Origin: Streptococcaceae bacterium AF54-32pH5A
GTDB lineage: Bacteria; Bacillota; Bacilli; Lactobacillales; Streptococcaceae
Direction of reading: 5' to 3'
DNA length: 64,000 bases
Assembly (NCBI GenBank): GCA_027682205.1
Contig: JAQDAD010000002.1
Span: 267,953-331,952, forward strand
Part shown: in pieces, positions 9,980 to 22,376 of the stretch
Position numbering within the stretch: the stretch's first letter is position 1
How the letters are laid out: each line of letters begins with the position of its first letter
Translations under genes and position numbers: made by a program
The notes under the pieces: model-generated
Seen by the model: the letters and a program-made list of their open reading frames with translations, nothing else
Told to the model about the DNA's origin: nothing
Database searches by the model: none

Positions 9980-10678
9980 ATGGAAATCATGAGACAGTAT
10001 CGTATTTTGGTGGTTGATGATGACTGGAGTATTTTGAAGCTGGTGAAAAACGTCCTAGAGCTCGATGCTTATGATGTGACGACGCTTGATCGGATAGAAG
10101 ACCTAGAGCTGACGCATTTTGTCGGATATGACTTGATTCTGCTGGATGTGATGATGGAGCCTGTTAATGGTTTTGAGTTATGTTCCTACATTCGTCCTCA
10201 TCTTTCATGTCCAATCATCTTTCTGACGGCTAAGGAGTTGGAGGCAGACAAGGTGGAAGGGCTCTTTCGCGGAGCAGATGACTATATTGTCAAGCCTTTT
10301 GGGGCCAAAGAATTGCTGGCGCGTGTCAGAGCTCATCTTCGGCGGGAGGAAAGACGGAAGGAGCGCTATTCTGAAATTGCTTCTTGTCAATTTTATCCAG
10401 AGCGCTATGAAGTTGCCTGTTTTGGTAAAGTCTTGAAATTTTCAGAGCGAGAGTTTAAGTTACTGCATTTACTAGCTAGTAATCCCAAGCAGACTTTTTC
10501 AGCTGAACGCCTACATGCCTTGCTTTATCCAGAAAGCTCAGAAACACAGCTTCGCTCCATCTCAGAATACGTATATCAGATTCGTCAAAAATGCAAACAA
10601 GAAGGACTGCAAGTAATCGCAACAGTGAGAGGAGTAGGCTATAGATGGCAATTAGAACACGGAATTTCAAAAGCCTAG
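9980..10678 (+). CDS. OmpR/PhoB-family response regulator
   Basis: A 232-residue regulator. The receiver domain (about 7-122) has the acidic pocket VVDDD, phospho-acceptor Asp56 in LILLDVMM, Thr in FLTAKE and Lys in VKPFG. A winged-helix DNA-binding domain (about 135-225) ends in RGVGYRW. A TATGCTATAAT string (9971-9981) overlaps the start and could be an internal promoter; in that case ATG 9989 (MRQYRIL) would be the start. It shares the operon with the ABC transporter and the kinase and likely binds the repeats at 7687-7706. The receiver residues are all present, so it should be phosphorylatable, unlike RitR at 61497. Confidence 0.92.
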   Translation: MEIMRQYRILVVDDDWSILKLVKNVLELDAYDVTTLDRIEDLELTHFVGYDLILLDVMMEPVNGFELCSYIRPHLSCPIIFLTAKELEADKVEGLFRGADDYIVKPFGAKELLARVRAHLRREERRKERYSEIASCQFYPERYEVACFGKVLKFSEREFKLLHLLASNPKQTFSAERLHALLYPESSETQLRSISEYVYQIRQKCKQEGLQVIATVRGVGYRWQLEHGISKA

Positions 10679-11676
10679 TCTGGACAACCAGCTTAAAAAT
10701 CGTCTTTTTCCATGTTTTGATTTTTGTGCTTATAGGCTATGAATTTACGCAAGGAAGTGATCACGTTCTTTTCACCTTGTTCTTTTGGGCAGGGAGTTTG
10801 CTGCTGATTACTTTTTATCATATTTTGAAATTGCTCCGAAAAATCGACAGGGAAATAAAAATGCTAAAGAGCGAGAAGCTTTTAGAAGAAAATCAAAGTC
10901 AGCTTTTTCGGATTGAGGAAATGCTAGAAGTCTATAACGATTTACGGAGCAGCCACCAAGAAAATGCTCGTCTTCTAGAAAAAGAGCAGCAGCATAATCA
11001 GGAGTTGATTTTACAGCTATCAGCGACATCGCACGATTTGAAGACGCCTCTAACTGTGATTAAGGGGAATGCTGAGCTCTTGGAATTGGTGCAGTTGAGC
11101 CAGCCACAGGCAGACTATGCTGCTGAGATTTTGCAGGCCAGTCACAAGATGGAAGAATATTGTGGCTCTTTGATTGATTACGCTAAGACTTTTCAGATTG
11201 ATTCGAATCAGTTCAGTCAGCTTTCCTTAGGGGACTTTTTGGCTGATTTACAGGACGATTGGGCACTGTTCAGCAAACAGGAAAGTTATCGTTTTTCTCT
11301 CCAAAAAGATTGTGATCTTAGTCTGATTTTGTCGATTCATTTGGACTATCTCAAACGGGCTTTGCTCAATATTTTACTGAATGCGCTTGAACATGCAGAC
11401 CAGGATCAAAAGGAAGTCAAGCTAACGGTATCAGTGCAGCAGGATCAGTTGGTTTTTGCTATCTGGAACAACGGCCCTTCATTTTCAGAGGAGATGCTGC
11501 TGGGAGCGGAACGGCTCTTTTACCAGAGTGACCAAAGCCGTAATTCAGCTAATCCCCATCATGGTATCGGCTTAGCCTTTTCTAAGCAGGTGTCTCTCTT
11601 GCATGGTGGTCGTCTGACCCTGCTCAATTCAGATCAAGGAGGAGCCTGTGTTGAGTTGACAATTTCATTGAAATAA
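10645..11676 (+). CDS. Sensor histidine kinase with short two-TM sensor
   Basis: A 343-residue kinase. Two membrane helices (about 15-35 and 44-63) are separated by only about 8 residues, so there is no real extracellular sensor. A coiled linker (about 64-120) leads to the H-box SHDLKTPL with His130, then an HATPase domain with NILLNALEHAD and GIGLAFSKQ. Such intramembrane-sensing kinases usually take their signal from the partner ABC transporter. The start overlaps the regulator gene by 34 bases, with GAGGAG upstream, implying coupled translation. This supports a self-regulating antimicrobial-peptide response unit. Confidence 0.9.
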   Translation: MAIRTRNFKSLVWTTSLKIVFFHVLIFVLIGYEFTQGSDHVLFTLFFWAGSLLLITFYHILKLLRKIDREIKMLKSEKLLEENQSQLFRIEEMLEVYNDLRSSHQENARLLEKEQQHNQELILQLSATSHDLKTPLTVIKGNAELLELVQLSQPQADYAAEILQASHKMEEYCGSLIDYAKTFQIDSNQFSQLSLGDFLADLQDDWALFSKQESYRFSLQKDCDLSLILSIHLDYLKRALLNILLNALEHADQDQKEVKLTVSVQQDQLVFAIWNNGPSFSEEMLLGAERLFYQSDQSRNSANPHHGIGLAFSKQVSLLHGGRLTLLNSDQGGACVELTISLK

Positions 11677-11694
11677 GTGAGGTTGAAAAAAATC

Positions 11695-11746
11695 ATAAAA
11701 CGCATAATACCAAGTGTTCAAAAAACCTTGATATTATGCGTTTTAT
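11695..11746. terminator. Long bidirectional terminator hairpin
   Basis: A 20-bp nearly perfect stem (11695-11714 with 11727-11746, core AAAACGCATAATA) around a 12-base loop, followed by a T-rich stretch. It separates the kinase gene from the convergent DUF1846 gene. Confidence 0.87.
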
Positions 11747-11810
11747 CTTTTATCGTGTAAAGATTTACTGGATTTTCCCTCAGATGGAGTTTTTGCCCAG
11801 CCTTGTTCAT

Positions 11811-13295
11811 TTATTTGCGATACAAGCGATCGTATTGGTAGTAAGGGTCAAAGGTCACGTTGATGCCTAGCTTGCGAAGGACGTTCTTGTCTTCGTCTGT
11901 CAAGATGATGGTTGAGTGGGCTTCGCTTCCTTTGAGATTACCAAGTTCCTTCATGGCGCGCGCAGCGTCAGGGTTTTCCATAGCTGTGATGGCAAGAGCA
12001 ATCAGGATTTCATTTGAGTGCAGGCGCGGATTGCGACTGCCTAGATGATTGATTTTAAGACCTTGGATTGGTTTGACAACTTCAGGCTCGATTAGTTTCA
12101 CTTCTTTAGCGATGTTGGCTGATTTCTTGATGGCATTGATCAAGGCAGCAGCTGTTGGGCCAAAGAGTTCTGAGTTTTTACCAGTGACAATGTCACCAGA
12201 TGGCAATTCGAGGGCTAGAGCAGGTCCGCCGGTTTCATCAGCCTTTTGACGTGCTGCGACAGCAACTTTACGGTCTGCAGGTGTGATACCGAGGTCGTTC
12301 ATGAGAAGTTCAATCTTCTTGACAGCAGTTTCTCCGACTTTTTCAGCTTTGAAATCAAGAACGGTTTGATAGTAGCGACGGATGATTTCTTGCTTAGAAG
12401 CTTCGATAGCGGCTTCATTATCTGTAATAGCAAAACCAACCATGTTGACACCCATGTCTGTCGGTGAGGCATATGGAGATTCACCTAGAATACGTTCTAG
12501 CATGCGCTTGAGCACTGGGAAAATTTCGATATCACGGTTGTAGTTGACAGTGGTTTCTCCGTAGGTTTGGAGATGGAAGGGGTCAATCATGTTGACATCG
12601 TCAAGGTCAGCTGTGGCAGCCTCGTAGGCCAAGTTGACAGGGTGATGAAGGGGCAGATTCCAGACTGGGAAGGTTTCAAATTTAGCGTAACCAGACTTGA
12701 TACCGTTGATTTGGTCGTGGTACATATTGGACACACAAGTTGCCAATTTCCCAGAACCAGGTCCAGGAGCCGTTACGACGATTAATTTACGACTGGTTTT
12801 GATGTAGTCGTTTTTCCCCATTCCTTCAGGCGAAATGATGTGATCCATATCCGTTGGGTATCCTTTGATTGGATAATGAAGATAAGAATCAATTCCGTTT
12901 TTCTCTAGCTGGTTGCGGAAGGCATCTGCAGCGGGTTGGCCAGCGTATTGTGTGATGACAACAGATCCGACAAAAATCCCCAATTCATTGAATTTGTCAA
13001 TCAAACGAAGAACTTCTTGGTCATAGGAAATACCCAAGTCACCACGTGCTTTGGAATGCTCGATGTTGCTAGCATTAATAGCAATCACAACCTCAACCTG
13101 CTCTTTCAACTCCTGCAAGAGCTTGATTTTATTGTCAGGCTCATAACCAGGGAGTACACGAGCAGCGTGGAAATCTTCTAACATTTTGCCGCCAAACTCT
13201 AGGTAAAGCTTGCCGTCAAATTGGTTAATACGCTCCAAAATGTGGTCGCGTTGTAGATTCAAATATTGTTCAGAACTAAAAGCTTGTTTTTTCAT
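11811..13295 (-). CDS. DUF1846 family protein
   Basis: A 494-residue cytoplasmic protein of the DUF1846 family, conserved in streptococci beside dexB (the equivalent pneumococcal locus precedes dexB too). A glycine-rich [14 protein letters not shown] (about residues 176-189) resembles a phosphate-binding loop. The rest is mixed alpha/beta without a membrane segment. The frame opens at 13316, but ATG 13295 ([11 protein letters not shown]) is preferred because it follows AGAGG at normal spacing and gives the family length. Function is not established. It faces away from dexB, and its promoter shares the 13296-13447 gap. Confidence 0.9.
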   Translation of the reverse strand: MKKQAFSSEQYLNLQRDHILERINQFDGKLYLEFGGKMLEDFHAARVLPGYEPDNKIKLLQELKEQVEVVIAINASNIEHSKARGDLGISYDQEVLRLIDKFNELGIFVGSVVITQYAGQPAADAFRNQLEKNGIDSYLHYPIKGYPTDMDHIISPEGMGKNDYIKTSRKLIVVTAPGPGSGKLATCVSNMYHDQINGIKSGYAKFETFPVWNLPLHHPVNLAYEAATADLDDVNMIDPFHLQTYGETTVNYNRDIEIFPVLKRMLERILGESPYASPTDMGVNMVGFAITDNEAAIEASKQEIIRRYYQTVLDFKAEKVGETAVKKIELLMNDLGITPADRKVAVAARQKADETGGPALALELPSGDIVTGKNSELFGPTAAALINAIKKSANIAKEVKLIEPEVVKPIQGLKINHLGSRNPRLHSNEILIALAITAMENPDAARAMKELGNLKGSEAHSTIILTDEDKNVLRKLGINVTFDPYYQYDRLYRK

Positions 13296-13375
13296 TTTTT
13301 TACCTCTGACCTCCATTATAATAAAAAATTGGAAGTTAGGAAACTATAAAGGTAAAAAAGAAATCAAAAAGATTA

Positions 13376-13413
13376 GGCAAACGCTTGCATAAAATTTTAA
13401 AAAGCGCTATCAT
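13376..13413 (+). promoter_or_regulatory. dexB promoter with LacI-type operator
   Basis: TTGCAT (13385-13390), 17-base spacer, TATCAT (13408-13413). The palindrome GCAAACGCTTGC (13377-13388) overlaps the -35. It resembles the CGCAAACGTTTGCG operators of MalR-type LacI regulators and, less well, a CcpA cre. This suggests sugar-responsive control of dexB. Confidence 0.65.
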
Positions 13414-13438
13414 AGACTATAGAATATTAAAATAATGA

Positions 13439-15058
<1,620 letters not shown>

Positions 15059-15066
15059 AATGAGAG

Positions 15067-15096
15067 AACCTCAAGCTTTTGAAGCTTGAGGTTTTT
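15067..15096 (+). terminator. Terminator of dexB
   Basis: AACCTCAAGCTT / AAGCTTGAGGTT stem with a short loop and T-tract, 8 bases after the dexB stop. Confidence 0.93.
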
Positions 15097-15139
15097 TACT
15101 AAAAATTGTATAGAAAAATCTTTTAAAAATATTTGTTAG

Positions 15140-15195
15140 AATTTTCTAAAAAATTGCCTGAAAGTCCTTGCTTTTATGAAAAAATAGGGTATAAT
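15140..15195 (+). promoter_or_regulatory. Promoter and CodY-like box of the first ali gene
   Basis: AATTTTCTAAAAAAT (15140-15154) matches the CodY consensus AATTTTCWGAAAATT at 13 of 15 positions. A promoter TTGCTT (15168-15173), 16-base spacer, TATAAT (15190-15195) follows. The box would place CodY just upstream of the -35. The region is AT-rich, so chance is possible, but the third ali gene has the same arrangement. Confidence 0.55.
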
Positions 15196-15226
15196 GGTGA
15201 AAACACTATCTTTAAGGAGATTACTT

Positions 15227-17194
15227 ATGAGATCGAAAAAGTGGCTCTTAGGAGCAGGTGCTGTTTTGAGTGCGGCCCTACTGTTAACTGCTTGTGGGCA
15301 AAGTGAAAAGAAGGCTGATGCTCCCAAGACATTTTCTTATGTCTATGCAATAGATCCATCATCTTTGGACTACAGCGTGACGAGCAAGAGCTCAACTTCT
15401 GACGTTATAGCCAACGTTGTCGATGGCCTCTTGGAAAACGATAAATACGGGAACTTGATTCCGTCGCTTGCAGAAGACTGGTCTGTTTCTAAAGATGGCT
15501 TGACTTATACCTACAAACTTCGTAAGGGTGTAAAATGGTATACTTCTGAGGGAGAAGAATACGCTGAAGTCAAGGCTCAGGACTTTGTTACTGGTCTGAA
15601 ACATGCAGCTGATGGTAAATCAGACGGCCTCTCTCTCCTTCAAGATTCTATCAAAGGTTTGGCTGCTTACATCAGTGGTGAAAGCAATGACTTTTCTACT
15701 GTAGGGGTAAAAGCTGTTGACGATTACACGGTTGAATATACACTCAACAAACCAGAAAGTTTCTGGAACTCTAAAGTTACAACTGCTACCATGCTTCCAG
15801 TTAATGAAGAATTCTTGAATTCCAAAGGGAGCGACTACGGTGCGCCAACACCATCAAGTATTCTTTATAACGGTCCTTATTTCTTGAAATCATTGACTTC
15901 AAAATCCGTCATTGAATATGAAAAGAATCCAAACTACTGGGACAAGGACAATGTTAAGATTGACAACATCAAACTAACCTTCTATGATGGTTCCGACCAA
16001 GAATCCTTGATTCGTAGCTTTACACAAGGTGCCTATACAACAGCTCGTCTCTTCCCAACAAGCTCAAACTTTGAGTCAACTAAGAAAGAGTACGGCGATA
16101 AGATTGTCTACAGTCCACAAGAAGCGACAAGCTACTACCTCACTGTTAACGTAAACCGCCAGTCTTATAATAAAACAGCTAAAACAGACGAGGCTCAAAA
16201 AACATCAACAAAAGAAGCTCTTCTCAACAAGAACTTCCGTCAGGCCTTGAACTTTGCCCTTGACCGTCACTCTTACACGGCTCAGTTGAATGGTGAAGAA
16301 GGTGCGGACAAGATTATCCGTAACAGTCTAGTACCTCATGACTATGTTCAAGTAGGTGAAAAGACATTTGGAGAGTTGGCACAGGCAGAGTTGGTTTCTT
16401 ACGGAGACCAGTGGAAAGATGTAGCTCTTACAGATGGTAAGGATACGCTTTACAGTCCTGAAAAAGCTAAGGCAGCCTTTGCTAAGGCCAAGGCAGAATT
16501 GCAGGCTAAGGGTGTGACCTTCCCAATCCGTTTGGATGTTCCAGTTGAACAGACCGATGTGATTGCTGTTCAACAAACTAACTCACTCAAGCAATCTATC
16601 GAATCAACACTCGGAACTGAGAATGTCATTGTCGATGTCCTTCAAATGACCGATAATGAAAAAATGAGCATTACGTCTCAAGCTAAGGTTCCATCTCAAA
16701 AAGACTATGACTTGAATGGAACTGGTTGGGGACCAGACTACCAAGACCCAGCTACCTACCTAAACATTCTTGATGCTAAGAAGGGTTCTGCCCTTAAACA
16801 CTTGGGTATCACTCGTGGAAAAGATCCAGAAGTGATGGCTCAAGTCGGCCTAGACGAATACAAGAAACTCTTGGATGATGCCGCTGCTGAAACAAGCGAC
16901 CTCAATAAGCGTTACGAGAAATACGCTAAAGCTCAAGCCTGGGTATCTGATAGTTCACTCTTGATTCCAGTTGCTTCTTCAGGTGGTTCTCCAACTGTTA
17001 GCCGTACTGTACCATTCTCAAAAGCGTACTCTCAAGTCGGAATCAAGGGAGACCCATTTGTCTTCAAAGGTTTGGAGTTGCAAAATGATGTCGTGACTAC
17101 AAAAGAATACGAAGAAGCTCTTAAAAAATGGCAGAAAGAAAAAATTGAAACAAATGCCAAATACCAAAAAGAGTTAGAAAAACACGTTAAATAA
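15227..17194 (+). CDS. AliA/AliB-like oligopeptide-binding lipoprotein (first)
   Basis: A 655-residue extracytoplasmic solute-binding protein (SBP_bac_5 family) for the Ami oligopeptide permease. The lipoprotein signal MRSKKWLLGAG...LLLTAC places the acylated Cys at residue 23. VVDGLLENDKYGNLIPSLAE and FRQALNFALDR are family motifs shared with the other two copies here. ATG 15227 is chosen over 15194 because AAGGAG lies 8 bases upstream and it gives a proper signal peptide. No permease or ATPase genes are adjacent, as usual for ali genes, which borrow AmiCDEF. Its place between dexB and wzg recalls the aliB-like ORFs (aliC/aliD) of non-typeable pneumococci. Peptide specificity is unknown. Confidence 0.92.
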   Translation: MRSKKWLLGAGAVLSAALLLTACGQSEKKADAPKTFSYVYAIDPSSLDYSVTSKSSTSDVIANVVDGLLENDKYGNLIPSLAEDWSVSKDGLTYTYKLRKGVKWYTSEGEEYAEVKAQDFVTGLKHAADGKSDGLSLLQDSIKGLAAYISGESNDFSTVGVKAVDDYTVEYTLNKPESFWNSKVTTATMLPVNEEFLNSKGSDYGAPTPSSILYNGPYFLKSLTSKSVIEYEKNPNYWDKDNVKIDNIKLTFYDGSDQESLIRSFTQGAYTTARLFPTSSNFESTKKEYGDKIVYSPQEATSYYLTVNVNRQSYNKTAKTDEAQKTSTKEALLNKNFRQALNFALDRHSYTAQLNGEEGADKIIRNSLVPHDYVQVGEKTFGELAQAELVSYGDQWKDVALTDGKDTLYSPEKAKAAFAKAKAELQAKGVTFPIRLDVPVEQTDVIAVQQTNSLKQSIESTLGTENVIVDVLQMTDNEKMSITSQAKVPSQKDYDLNGTGWGPDYQDPATYLNILDAKKGSALKHLGITRGKDPEVMAQVGLDEYKKLLDDAAAETSDLNKRYEKYAKAQAWVSDSSLLIPVASSGGSPTVSRTVPFSKAYSQVGIKGDPFVFKGLELQNDVVTTKEYEEALKKWQKEKIETNAKYQKELEKHVK

Positions 17195-17202
17195 TGTATA
17201 AG

Positions 17203-17239
17203 AAAGGAAGTTGCAGAAAATCTGTACTTCCTTTTTTGT
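17203..17239 (+). terminator. Terminator after first ali gene
   Basis: AAAGGAAGTTGCAGA pairs with TCTGTACTTCCTTT, followed by a T-tract. Confidence 0.85.
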
Positions 17240-17345
17240 TTTTGAGACAGCAGTAGTCGTAAAACCAGGAACTTTACAATTCAGGATAAATTTGATAAAA
17301 TATACCTATGTTATAAAAAGTGACATAAAGGAGTGGATGACGAAA

Positions 17346-19298
17346 ATGAAAAAAAGACTCATCGGAACTGGTCTTGTCCTAGCTACAGGGATTTTACTGA
17401 CAGCTTGTGGACAGTCCAACTCAGATACAAGTATCTTCTCATCAACATTTAGTGCAAATCCGACGACATTTAACTATCTTTTAGACTATTATGCAGATAA
17501 CACTGCGGTGATCACCAATCTTGTGGATGGTTTGCTAGAAAATGATAGCTATGGAAATCTAACGCCAGCTCTAGCTGAAGAGTGGTCAGTTTCGGCAGAT
17601 GGTTTGACCTATACCTACAAACTCAGAAAAGATGCCAAGTGGTACACTGCTGATGGAGAAGAGTACGCTCCAGTCAAAGCTCAAGATTTTATCACCGGAA
17701 TTAAGTATGCTGCGGACAACAAGGGGCAAGCCATGGATCTCATCCAAAACTCTATCAAGGGATTGAATGACTATGTGACAGGTGTGACCAATGACTTCAC
17801 AACGGTTGGTGTGAAAGCCTTAGATGACTATACGGTTGAGTACACTTTGACTCGACCAGAGCCATACTGGAACTCAAAGACAACCAACAGTATCCTTTTC
17901 CCAGTTAACGAAGAGTTTTTAAAATCCAAGGATAAAGAATTTGGAACCTTGACGCCAAACAGCATCCTTTACAATGGGCCGTACTTGTTAAAAGATTTTA
18001 CATCAAAATCTTCGATCGAGTATGTGAAGAATCCACATTATTATGATCATGACAAGGTAACCATTGAGAAAGTTAAGTTAGCCTATTTTGATGGCTCAGA
18101 TCAGGAGATGACCATTCGAAACTTTGAAAGTGGTGCTTATACGCTTGCGGGAGTCTATCCAAATAGTTCCAACTATGCTAAGACAAAAGAAAAATACCAA
18201 GATAATATCGTTTATAGCTTACAAGACAAGACGTCTTGGTACTTCAACTTTAACGTTAACCGTAAAGCCTATAACTATACTGCAAAAAACTCAGACCAGC
18301 AAAAGAAATCAACGCAAACAGCGATTTTAAATAAAAATTTCCGTCAGGCCTTGAACTTTGCCATCGATCGTACAGCCTATTCTGCCCAATCTAACGGGCA
18401 AGAAGCGGCTAGCAAGACCCTTCGTAATACTCTAGTTCCCCCAACTTTTGTCCAGATTGGAGATAAGACCTTTGGAGAAGTGACAGCTTCTAAACTTGTC
18501 AACTACGGATCAGAGTGGTTAGGCATCAACTTGGCGGATGCCCAAGATGGTTACTTTGACAAGGAAAAGGCCCAAGCCAAATTTGCGGAAGCTAAAAAGG
18601 AATTGGAAGCCCAAGGGGTTATCTTCCCGATTCATTTGGATGTTCCTGTTGATCAAACCAATAAAAATGCGGTTTCTGGTATGAATTCGGTTAAACAAAC
18701 CCTTGAAACAGTACTAGGTTCTGATAATGTCGTCATTGATGTTCAGCAACTTTCAACGGATGACTTTGGGAATGTGGCTTTCTTGGCACCAAATCCAGCA
18801 GCTCGTGATTACGATTTAAACTTTGATGGCTGGGTTGGTGATTACCAAGATCCGTCAACTTATCTGGATCCATTTAATGCCGAAGATGGTTTTTATCTCA
18901 AAATTTTCGGTCTAGATGCTAAGGAAGACCAAGAACTTATCAAGAGTCTAGGACTTGATACCTATACGAAACTTCTAAAAGAAGCAGACGCTGAGAATCA
19001 AGATGTCGCTAAGCGTTATGAAAAATACGCTGAAGCTCAAGCTTGGATGATTGATAATTCTCTGATCATGTCTACGATGTCAAATGGTGGTACGGCTTCT
19101 GTAACCAAAGTAACTCCTTTCACACGTGCCTACTCCCTAGTGGGAATCAAAGGTGATGGAAATAACTACAAGTACATGAGACTCCAAAAAGATCCTGTTA
19201 CCAAGAAACAATTTGACGAAGCCAAGGCTAAGTGGGAAGAAGAAAGTAAAAAGGCTATCGAAAAGAGCCAGAAAGAGTTTGAAAATCATATCAAATAA
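17346..19298 (+). CDS. AliA/AliB-like oligopeptide-binding lipoprotein (second)
   Basis: A 650-residue paralogue of the gene at 15227, with a lipobox LLTAC and Cys at residue 21 (SBP_bac_5). The frame is open from 17211. ATG 17337 (3 bases after AAGGAG) and ATG 17346 (12 bases after it) are both possible; 17346 gives the conventional MKKRLIGTG start. Conserved blocks include LVDGLLENDSYGN, LAEEWSVSADGLTYTYKLRK and FRQALNFAIDR. It has its own terminator on each side, so is probably transcribed separately. Tandem aliB-like genes at this position are known from capsule-null pneumococci. Here they coexist with a complete polysaccharide locus. Confidence 0.9.
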   Translation: MKKRLIGTGLVLATGILLTACGQSNSDTSIFSSTFSANPTTFNYLLDYYADNTAVITNLVDGLLENDSYGNLTPALAEEWSVSADGLTYTYKLRKDAKWYTADGEEYAPVKAQDFITGIKYAADNKGQAMDLIQNSIKGLNDYVTGVTNDFTTVGVKALDDYTVEYTLTRPEPYWNSKTTNSILFPVNEEFLKSKDKEFGTLTPNSILYNGPYLLKDFTSKSSIEYVKNPHYYDHDKVTIEKVKLAYFDGSDQEMTIRNFESGAYTLAGVYPNSSNYAKTKEKYQDNIVYSLQDKTSWYFNFNVNRKAYNYTAKNSDQQKKSTQTAILNKNFRQALNFAIDRTAYSAQSNGQEAASKTLRNTLVPPTFVQIGDKTFGEVTASKLVNYGSEWLGINLADAQDGYFDKEKAQAKFAEAKKELEAQGVIFPIHLDVPVDQTNKNAVSGMNSVKQTLETVLGSDNVVIDVQQLSTDDFGNVAFLAPNPAARDYDLNFDGWVGDYQDPSTYLDPFNAEDGFYLKIFGLDAKEDQELIKSLGLDTYTKLLKEADAENQDVAKRYEKYAEAQAWMIDNSLIMSTMSNGGTASVTKVTPFTRAYSLVGIKGDGNNYKYMRLQKDPVTKKQFDEAKAKWEEESKKAIEKSQKEFENHIK

Positions 19299-19305
19299 AA
19301 AGTTG

Positions 19306-19336
19306 AAATAAGGTCTCTTGCAAGGGATCTTATTTT
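19306..19336 (+). terminator. Terminator after second ali gene
   Basis: AATAAGGTCTCTTG / CAAGGGATCTTATT stem followed by a T-tract, 8 bases after the stop. Confidence 0.85.
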
Positions 19337-19388
19337 TGTTTGCTCAAGCTCCTAAATAATGAAAGCGGTCACTTCGAGATATAGCTAA

Positions 19389-20933
<1,545 letters not shown>

Positions 20934-20934
20934 A

Positions 20935-21666
20935 ATGATTGATATTCATTCGCACATTGTCTTTGATGTAGATGATGGTCCAAAGTCAAGAGAAGAAAGC
21001 AAGGCTCTCTTGACAGAAGCCTACAGGCAGGGGGTACGAACCATTGTCTCTACCTCTCACCGTCGCAAGGGCATGTTTGAAACTCCGGAAGAGAAGATAG
21101 CAGAAAACTTTCTTCAGGTTCGGGAAATAGCTAAGGAAGTTGCGAGTGACTTGGTCATTGCTTATGGGGCTGAAATTTACTACACACCAGATGTTCTGGA
21201 TAAGCTGGAAAAAAAGCGGATTCCGACCCTCAATGATAGTCGTTATGCCTTGATAGAGTTTAGTATGAACACCCCTTATCGCGATATTCATAGTGCCTTG
21301 AGTAAAATCTTGATGTTGGGAATTACTCCAGTCATTGCCCACATCGAGCGCTATGATGCTCTTGAAAATAATGAAAAACGCGTTCGAGAGCTGATCGATA
21401 TGGGCTGTTACACGCAAGTAAATAGTTCACATGTCCTCAAACCTAAACTTTTTGGAGAACGTTATAAATTCATGAAAAAAAGAGCTCAGTATTTTTTAGA
21501 GCAGGATTTGGTTCATGTGATTGCAAGCGATATGCACAATCTAGACGGTAGACCTCCTCATATGGCAGAAGCATATGACCTTGTTTCCCAAAAATACGGA
21601 GAAGCGAAGGCTCAGGAACTTTTTATAGACAATCCTCGAAAAATTGTAATGGATCAACTAATTTAG
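20935..21666 (+). CDS. wzh: Protein-tyrosine phosphatase (Wzh/CpsB), PHP family
   Basis: A 243-residue manganese-dependent phosphatase that dephosphorylates Wze (CpsD) and so sets polymer length and attachment. PHP metal ligands are visible in [14 protein letters not shown] (His5, His7), [22 protein letters not shown] and SDMHN. It is cytoplasmic with no membrane segment. It starts directly after the wzg stop and is followed 8 bases later by wzd, the standard cps order. Confidence 0.96.
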   Translation: MIDIHSHIVFDVDDGPKSREESKALLTEAYRQGVRTIVSTSHRRKGMFETPEEKIAENFLQVREIAKEVASDLVIAYGAEIYYTPDVLDKLEKKRIPTLNDSRYALIEFSMNTPYRDIHSALSKILMLGITPVIAHIERYDALENNEKRVRELIDMGCYTQVNSSHVLKPKLFGERYKFMKKRAQYFLEQDLVHVIASDMHNLDGRPPHMAEAYDLVSQKYGEAKAQELFIDNPRKIVMDQLI

Positions 21667-21674
21667 GAGAAATG

Positions 21675-22367
21675 ATGAAAGAACAAAACACGATAGAAAT
21701 AGATGTATTTCAATTACTTAAAACCTTGTGGAAACGCAAGCTAATGATTTTATTAGTGGCACTTGTGACAGGTGCGGGGGCTTTTGCATATAGCACTTTT
21801 ATTGTTAAGCCAGAATATACGAGCACCACGCGCATTTACGTAGTCAACCGTAATCAAGGAGATAAGCCGGGGCTGACAAATCAGGACTTGCAGGCAGGAA
21901 CTTATCTGGTAAAAGACTACCGTGAAATTATCCTTTCTCAGGATGTATTGGAAAAGGTAGCGACAAATTTGAAATTGGATATGCCAGCAAAAACGTTAGC
22001 TAGTAAAGTTCAAGTGACTGTACCAACTGACACTCGTATCGTTTCAATTTCTGTCAAGGATAAACAGCCAGAGGAAGCCAGCCGCATTGCTAATTCTCTA
22101 CGAGAAGCTGCTGCAGAAAAGATCATCGCTGTAACGCGAGTATCTGATGTAACGACGCTTGAAGAAGCGCGACCAGCTACGACTCCCTCTTCTCCAAATG
22201 TTCGACGCAACACCTTGTTTGGTTTTCTTGGAGGAGCAGTCGTAACAGTAATTACCGTTCTTTTGATTGAGTTACTCGATACCCGTGTGAAACGTCCTGA
22301 AGATGTCGAAGATGTACTGCAAATTCCACTTCTAGGGGTCGTTCCAGATTTGGATAAAATGAAATAG
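21675..22367 (+). CDS. wzd: Chain-length regulator / kinase activator (Wzd/CpsC)
   Basis: A 230-residue Wzz-family membrane adaptor. Helices at about 20-42 and 175-197 flank an extracellular loop, with a short cytoplasmic tail ([15 protein letters not shown]) that activates the Wze kinase. The N-terminus [20 protein letters not shown] is the usual streptococcal sequence. ATG ATG at 21672/21675 follows GGAG; the second is chosen for spacing and match to known CpsC. It works with Wze as a split BY-kinase. Confidence 0.95.
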   Translation: MKEQNTIEIDVFQLLKTLWKRKLMILLVALVTGAGAFAYSTFIVKPEYTSTTRIYVVNRNQGDKPGLTNQDLQAGTYLVKDYREIILSQDVLEKVATNLKLDMPAKTLASKVQVTVPTDTRIVSISVKDKQPEEASRIANSLREAAAEKIIAVTRVSDVTTLEEARPATTPSSPNVRRNTLFGFLGGAVVTVITVLLIELLDTRVKRPEDVEDVLQIPLLGVVPDLDKMK

Positions 22368-22376
22368 GAGGAAGTT

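Noticed and set aside
17292..17317. Promoter TTGATA / TATAAA before the second ali gene
   Set aside because: Spacing of about 14 bases is too short; a TTTACA-17-TAAAAT alternative exists but is not convincing enough to list.
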